From NCBI RefSeq assembly GCF_050589605.1, contig NZ_JBNGOO010000006.1: a stretch of 64,000 nt of DNA, one strand, 5' to 3'. Below, piece after piece: positions 61,521-64,000 of the stretch. The notes under the pieces were generated by a model. That model saw only the letters and a list, made by a program, of their open reading frames with translations, did not search any database and had not been told where the DNA came from. Position numbers and translations under genes: made by a program. Every line of letters starts with the position of its first letter. Within the stretch, counting starts at the first letter, position 1. Source of the stretch: Granulosicoccus sp947495035. Its GTDB lineage: Bacteria; Pseudomonadota; Gammaproteobacteria; Granulosicoccales; Granulosicoccaceae.

Positions 61521-62339
61521 TCATGCAGGTTCGGCCTGCAAGGCATGACGCATGAAAGCCAGCGACTCTTGCAACGCTGACAGTGGGTCCTGCAGTTCGT
61601 GAACCTGCGGGGCAAAGGCTTCCATCGACACCGGCCCGAGATAACCGCCGCGGATGAGCTCGCGCAACTGCTCGAGATTGCCCAGTCGATCATGCGCATC
61701 GACCAGGCCCCGATCGGCATCCTGCATCTCGTCGACAGACAGGCCGGGATCCGTCACACCGGAGACATGAACGATTCCGGTATGTTCCGGGAAGACAGGT
61801 CCTCCCCCGGCCAGATGATGATGAAAGGTATCGTGAACAAGCCTGAAGCAATGCGCCACATCGAGCGCCTCGATGACCGCCACGACCTCTGCCTTGCTGC
61901 GAACGCTACTGCTGGTGAATCCCAGTGGCTCGATCAGCCCGATGACATCGTGCTGCTCCAGCAAGGGCTGCAGGCCTTGCATTGCCGCTGTCAGATTCCG
62001 CCGGCGTTCTTCGGCACCGATGCCACGACCATCATTTCGCGGAATCAGGCTGATGGCCGAGGCCCCGCATTCCGACGCCAGGGCAAGCAACTCCCGGGCC
62101 TCCGGCAGCTTGTCGACCTTGTCATCGTCAAAGCCGCACACCTCGGCCACGGCCAGAATCTGCAAACCGGCATCTCGTGCGGCCTGACCCGCTGCAGCAG
62201 CACTCATGCCATCGAACAGATCTCCGGCCAGATCATTGCGGACCTCGATACCCACGCCATTCAACCGGCTGGCGGTTGCCAGCAACTCGGTGTACGAAGC
62301 CTTTGCCAGGGTCATGTGATTGAGTGCCAATCTGAACAA
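61521..62339 (-). CDS. Inositol-associated TIM-barrel epimerase/isomerase (IolI/IolH-like)
   Basis: A 272-aa xylose-isomerase-like TIM-barrel protein. LNGVGIEVRNDLAGD, LIPRNDGRG, LIEPLGFTSSSVRSKAEVV, FRLVHDTFHHHLAG and GPVSMEAFAPQVHEL provide the metal-binding residues of the IolI/IolH group, which interconverts ketoinositols. It is the first gene of the transporter operon. The start is TTG 62339, supported by GGAGG four bases before it; the first in-frame ATG (62315) would remove the first strand. Confidence 0.82.
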   Translation of the reverse strand: MFRLALNHMTLAKASYTELLATASRLNGVGIEVRNDLAGDLFDGMSAAAAGQAARDAGLQILAVAEVCGFDDDKVDKLPEARELLALASECGASAISLIPRNDGRGIGAEERRRNLTAAMQGLQPLLEQHDVIGLIEPLGFTSSSVRSKAEVVAVIEALDVAHCFRLVHDTFHHHLAGGGPVFPEHTGIVHVSGVTDPGLSVDEMQDADRGLVDAHDRLGNLEQLRELIRGGYLGPVSMEAFAPQVHELQDPLSALQESLAFMRHALQAEPA

Positions 62340-62393
62340 GATTCCTCCGGTAGAACGTGAGATGAATGCGCTCGCCTGTTCACAACTGCTGTG

Positions 62394-62422
62394 ATTATGC
62401 TGTCAACGTTAGTCCGTTGCAA
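62394..62422 (-). promoter_or_regulatory. Sigma-70 promoter of the iol transport operon
   Basis: On the minus strand TTGCAA (62422-62417) and CATAAT (62399-62394) are separated by 17 bases, close to consensus. The -10 lies about 55 bases upstream of the TTG start at 62339, and the palindromic operator begins 7 bases upstream of the -35. Confidence 0.65.
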
Positions 62423-62429
62423 GCACTTT

Positions 62430-62445
62430 TTGCAACCGGTTGCAA
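62430..62445. promoter_or_regulatory. LacI-type operator palindrome upstream of the iol transport operon
   Basis: TTGCAACCGGTTGCAA is a perfect 16-bp palindrome. Its central 14 bases equal the site at 55229-55242. It sits just upstream of the -35 rather than over the start site, and the -35 itself (GTTGCAAG) resembles a half-site, so two-site binding or occlusion of RNA polymerase is possible. Confidence 0.8.
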
Positions 62446-62583
62446 CTGAATCAGCCATGCCGCATCCCGAGGTTCGAATGACCGGCGGGCTGGCGATGAC
62501 GATCGTGGACACCTGTCGCTGGCGCAATGCTGCACCAGAGTCGTCTCTGGATGACGCCGCATTCGCTGCATACAGCAGAGGTC

Positions 62584-62662
62584 GAGCTGCCTGCTTATCG
62601 AGCGGCCTGACTATCGAGCCGCCTGACTATCGAGCCGCCTGATATCGAACTGCCTGACAATG
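62584..62662. repeat. Tandem repeat of a 16-bp unit (about five copies)
   Basis: Units at 62584, 62600, 62616, 62632 (15 bp) and 62647 follow the consensus GAGCCGCCTGACTATC, with one to four changes each. It is a simple short-period array with no coding logic. It is unrelated in sequence to the 38-bp array at 35.7 kb. Confidence 0.75.
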
Positions 62663-63042
62663 ACGATGGGGGTTTGTCGCCGACGATACACCCGACAAGA
62701 CGCGCGTCTTGCAACGCAAGCATTCCGGCACGGTTTTCGCGAAGCTCATGACAGCTTGCAGGCGTGCAGCGGTCCGGGACACGCGGAGCCTGTCGCGGAT
62801 TCACCGAATATCCAGTTGGTTGATCAGCACCACGATGCAGGGGCCCGGTTTGACCGAACGTCGGCGGTTGATAGCCAACGGCGCTTCGTGGCGCCCTGCA
62901 CGCCCCACGGACAGCGGATTTTATGCGACATAAAGGTTAAACTTCCCACCTGTTGCCGAGTCGTCAGCCCGCCTTCAGCCATCTGCCCGCGAGCTGCTTC
63001 AGGACGTCGACTTGATAAGTGGCCAACCATGATTGACCAAAA

Positions 63043-64000
63043 ATGATAGATGAAGATCTTTACCAGCAAGCTGCCGATGAGCTGAATACGGACAAACGCC
63101 GGCCGCACATCTGGGCCAGAGCCTGCGCTCTGGCCAGTGATGATCACGATGAGGCACGTTACCTGTACACCAACCTGCGTGTCGAGGAGCTGATTGCGGA
63201 GCGCGCGGCGGCCGAAGCATCTTCCCCATCCATGGGCGCTGGCGAGCTCGATCCAGTGGACGCCTCACTTGCCCTGGAGCCGCTCGACTTCGATGAGGAC
63301 TCACCAGAGTCGATATCCACGCCCTCGGGCATGGATCAGGCTCCACGACCCGAGGTTGACGCCCTCACACTCAATTCCGCAGCCTCGGACGAGCTGGGCG
63401 ATTTTGAGGCAGTGCAAAGCCGGAATTTCGAGGAAAGCTTTGATGTCAAACCCGGCTCGGACGCCGAGGGCGATGAGCAGGCCGTGGATGAGCTGGAACT
63501 GGAAGATGACTTTCTCGACGAGACGATCAATCTGACCTCCGAGCTGGACGGTACTGCCGTCTTCGAGCTGGACAAGGCCGATGCATCCGATGCCGATGAC
63601 ACTCTAAGCGATCACGGCATCGACGAGCAACAGACCGAACTCAGTGCCGACGAGGAACTGGAAGCATTACTCGGCGGCGTGTATGAAGCCGGCGCACCGG
63701 TCTCCACTGGCGCTGACGACAATGAAGCCGCCATGACAGCGGATTTCAGCGACGTTTCCGGCTCGCATGGCGTTCTGGACGACGATATGGCCTGGCTCGA
63801 TGACGATCTGCACACGGCAGAGAATTCGGTCGTCCAGGAAGCCAGCGATGACCAGCCGTTGCAGACGGTCGCCGATGACAGGGAAGATGCCCTGACGCTG
63901 GAGGACTTTCACGATACAGACAGTGTGGCCAGAGAGCTCGAACGACAGGCTGCCGAGATCACCGGACAACCCGGTGACGTGGTGGCTGTTGGCGAGCAAT
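63043..64000 (+). CDS. Highly acidic protein of unknown function (3' end outside window)
   Basis: An open frame from ATG 63043 to the window edge, at least 319 codons with no stop. The first 55 residues form a soluble, helix-like head (MIDEDLYQQAADELNT, RRPHIWARACALASDDHDEARYLYTNLRVEELI) recalling the short tetratricopeptide-like heads of some gammaproteobacterial proteins. The rest is dominated by Asp and Glu with short hydrophobic islands (LDPVDASLALEPLDF, LELEDDFLDETINL, MAWLDDDLHTAEN) and is probably mostly disordered. The protein may become membrane-anchored or domain-bearing beyond the window. Start chosen on reading frame only, as no clear ribosome-binding site precedes it. Confidence 0.7.
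   Translation, partial: MIDEDLYQQAADELNTDKRRPHIWARACALASDDHDEARYLYTNLRVEELIAERAAAEASSPSMGAGELDPVDASLALEPLDFDEDSPESISTPSGMDQAPRPEVDALTLNSAASDELGDFEAVQSRNFEESFDVKPGSDAEGDEQAVDELELEDDFLDETINLTSELDGTAVFELDKADASDADDTLSDHGIDEQQTELSADEELEALLGGVYEAGAPVSTGADDNEAAMTADFSDVSGSHGVLDDDMAWLDDDLHTAENSVVQEASDDQPLQTVADDREDALTLEDFHDTDSVARELERQAAEITGQPGDVVAVGEQ

Larger units (their letters stand above)
62340..63042. other. Intergenic region with iol promoter, operator and a 16-bp tandem repeat
   Basis: A 703-bp gap between the iol transport operon and the acidic protein gene. It holds the promoter (62394-62422) and palindromic operator (62430-62445) of the leftward operon and the repeat array at 62584-62662. 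Open frames in the rest show no family resemblance and partly consist of the repeat. About 62663-63042 has no other feature I can support; the AT-rich stretch near 62920-62945 might hold the promoter of the acidic gene. Confidence 0.6.

Noticed and set aside
62391..62642. Small plus-strand frame in the gap before the acidic gene
   Set aside because: It reads through the iol promoter/operator and the 16-bp repeat, with no start signal or recognisable protein.
1..64000. tRNA, rRNA, transposon or prophage
   Set aside because: No cloverleaf-like or ribosomal sequence and no transposase or integrase motifs were recognised; repeats seen are short and non-coding.

Overview
The window reads as a chromosomal segment of a heterotrophic, probably marine gammaproteobacterium of fairly high GC. 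The support is an HspQ, a YigI-type thioesterase, the divergent ppsR/ppsA pair, a YgiQ-type radical SAM protein, and a wealth of sugar and sugar-acid uptake genes. A Granulosicoccus-like organism would fit, but that is a guess from gene content. I see no rRNA, tRNA, transposase, integrase, prophage or CRISPR array.

Layout. (1) 1-3.6 kb: the tail of a LysR-type regulator, a purine permease and dgoK-dgoA. (2) 3.7-7.4 kb: an orphan TRAP binding protein, a PPK2 polyphosphate kinase and a secreted glycerophosphodiester phosphodiesterase. (3) 7.4-16.0 kb: a sugar operon on the minus strand (binding protein, two permeases, ATPase, enolase-superfamily dehydratase, RhaM-type mutarotase, Gfo/Idh dehydrogenase, IclR regulator) with a divergent lactonase. 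Together with dgoKA this could oxidise an aldose to lactone, acid, 2-keto-3-deoxy acid and finally pyruvate plus a triose phosphate. (4) 16-24.6 kb: a PhnP-like hydrolase, a diguanylate cyclase, a Crp/Fnr regulator, a CpdB-type nucleotidase, a MoeA-like/MocA fusion and an AsmA-like protein. (5) 24.6-29.7 kb: two tandem, paralogous response regulators with decayed sigma-54-activator AAA domains, a small secreted STN-domain protein, and an astacin-type protease convergent with and overlapping it. (6) 29.9-37.4 kb: ppsR/ppsA, a KOW-like protein, an HTTM-DCC membrane protein, a 38-bp tandem repeat, a YigI thioesterase and a DUF4124 secreted protein. (7) 37.5-50.5 kb: a YgiQ radical SAM protein, a DUF2059-like protein, a secreted FN3/histidine phosphatase, an SDR, a GFA protein, a BtuF-like binding protein, a 5'-nucleotidase, an aldo/keto reductase, a Gfo/Idh protein, HspQ and a MATE pump.

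(8) 50.6-62.4 kb is the most coherent block: a myo-inositol regulon. iolD-iolC-iolB and a class II aldolase run leftward. iolE and a Gfo/Idh dehydrogenase run rightward from the same control region. A converging operon encodes an IolI/IolH-like TIM barrel, a ribose-type ABC transporter, a 66-aa membrane protein and a LacI-family regulator. Both control regions carry the same perfect palindrome centred on TGCAACCGGTTGCA beside good sigma-70 promoter elements, so I infer that the LacI-type protein controls the whole block. (9) 62.4-64 kb: an intergenic stretch with a 16-bp tandem repeat, then the start of a very acidic protein that runs off the window.

Non-coding structure of note: a GGTCGGACC intergenic repeat at two distant loci (18.1 kb and 42.3-42.6 kb), the 38-bp and 16-bp tandem arrays, and stem-loops between the binding-protein and permease genes of both sugar ABC operons, one of which covers the permease start codon.
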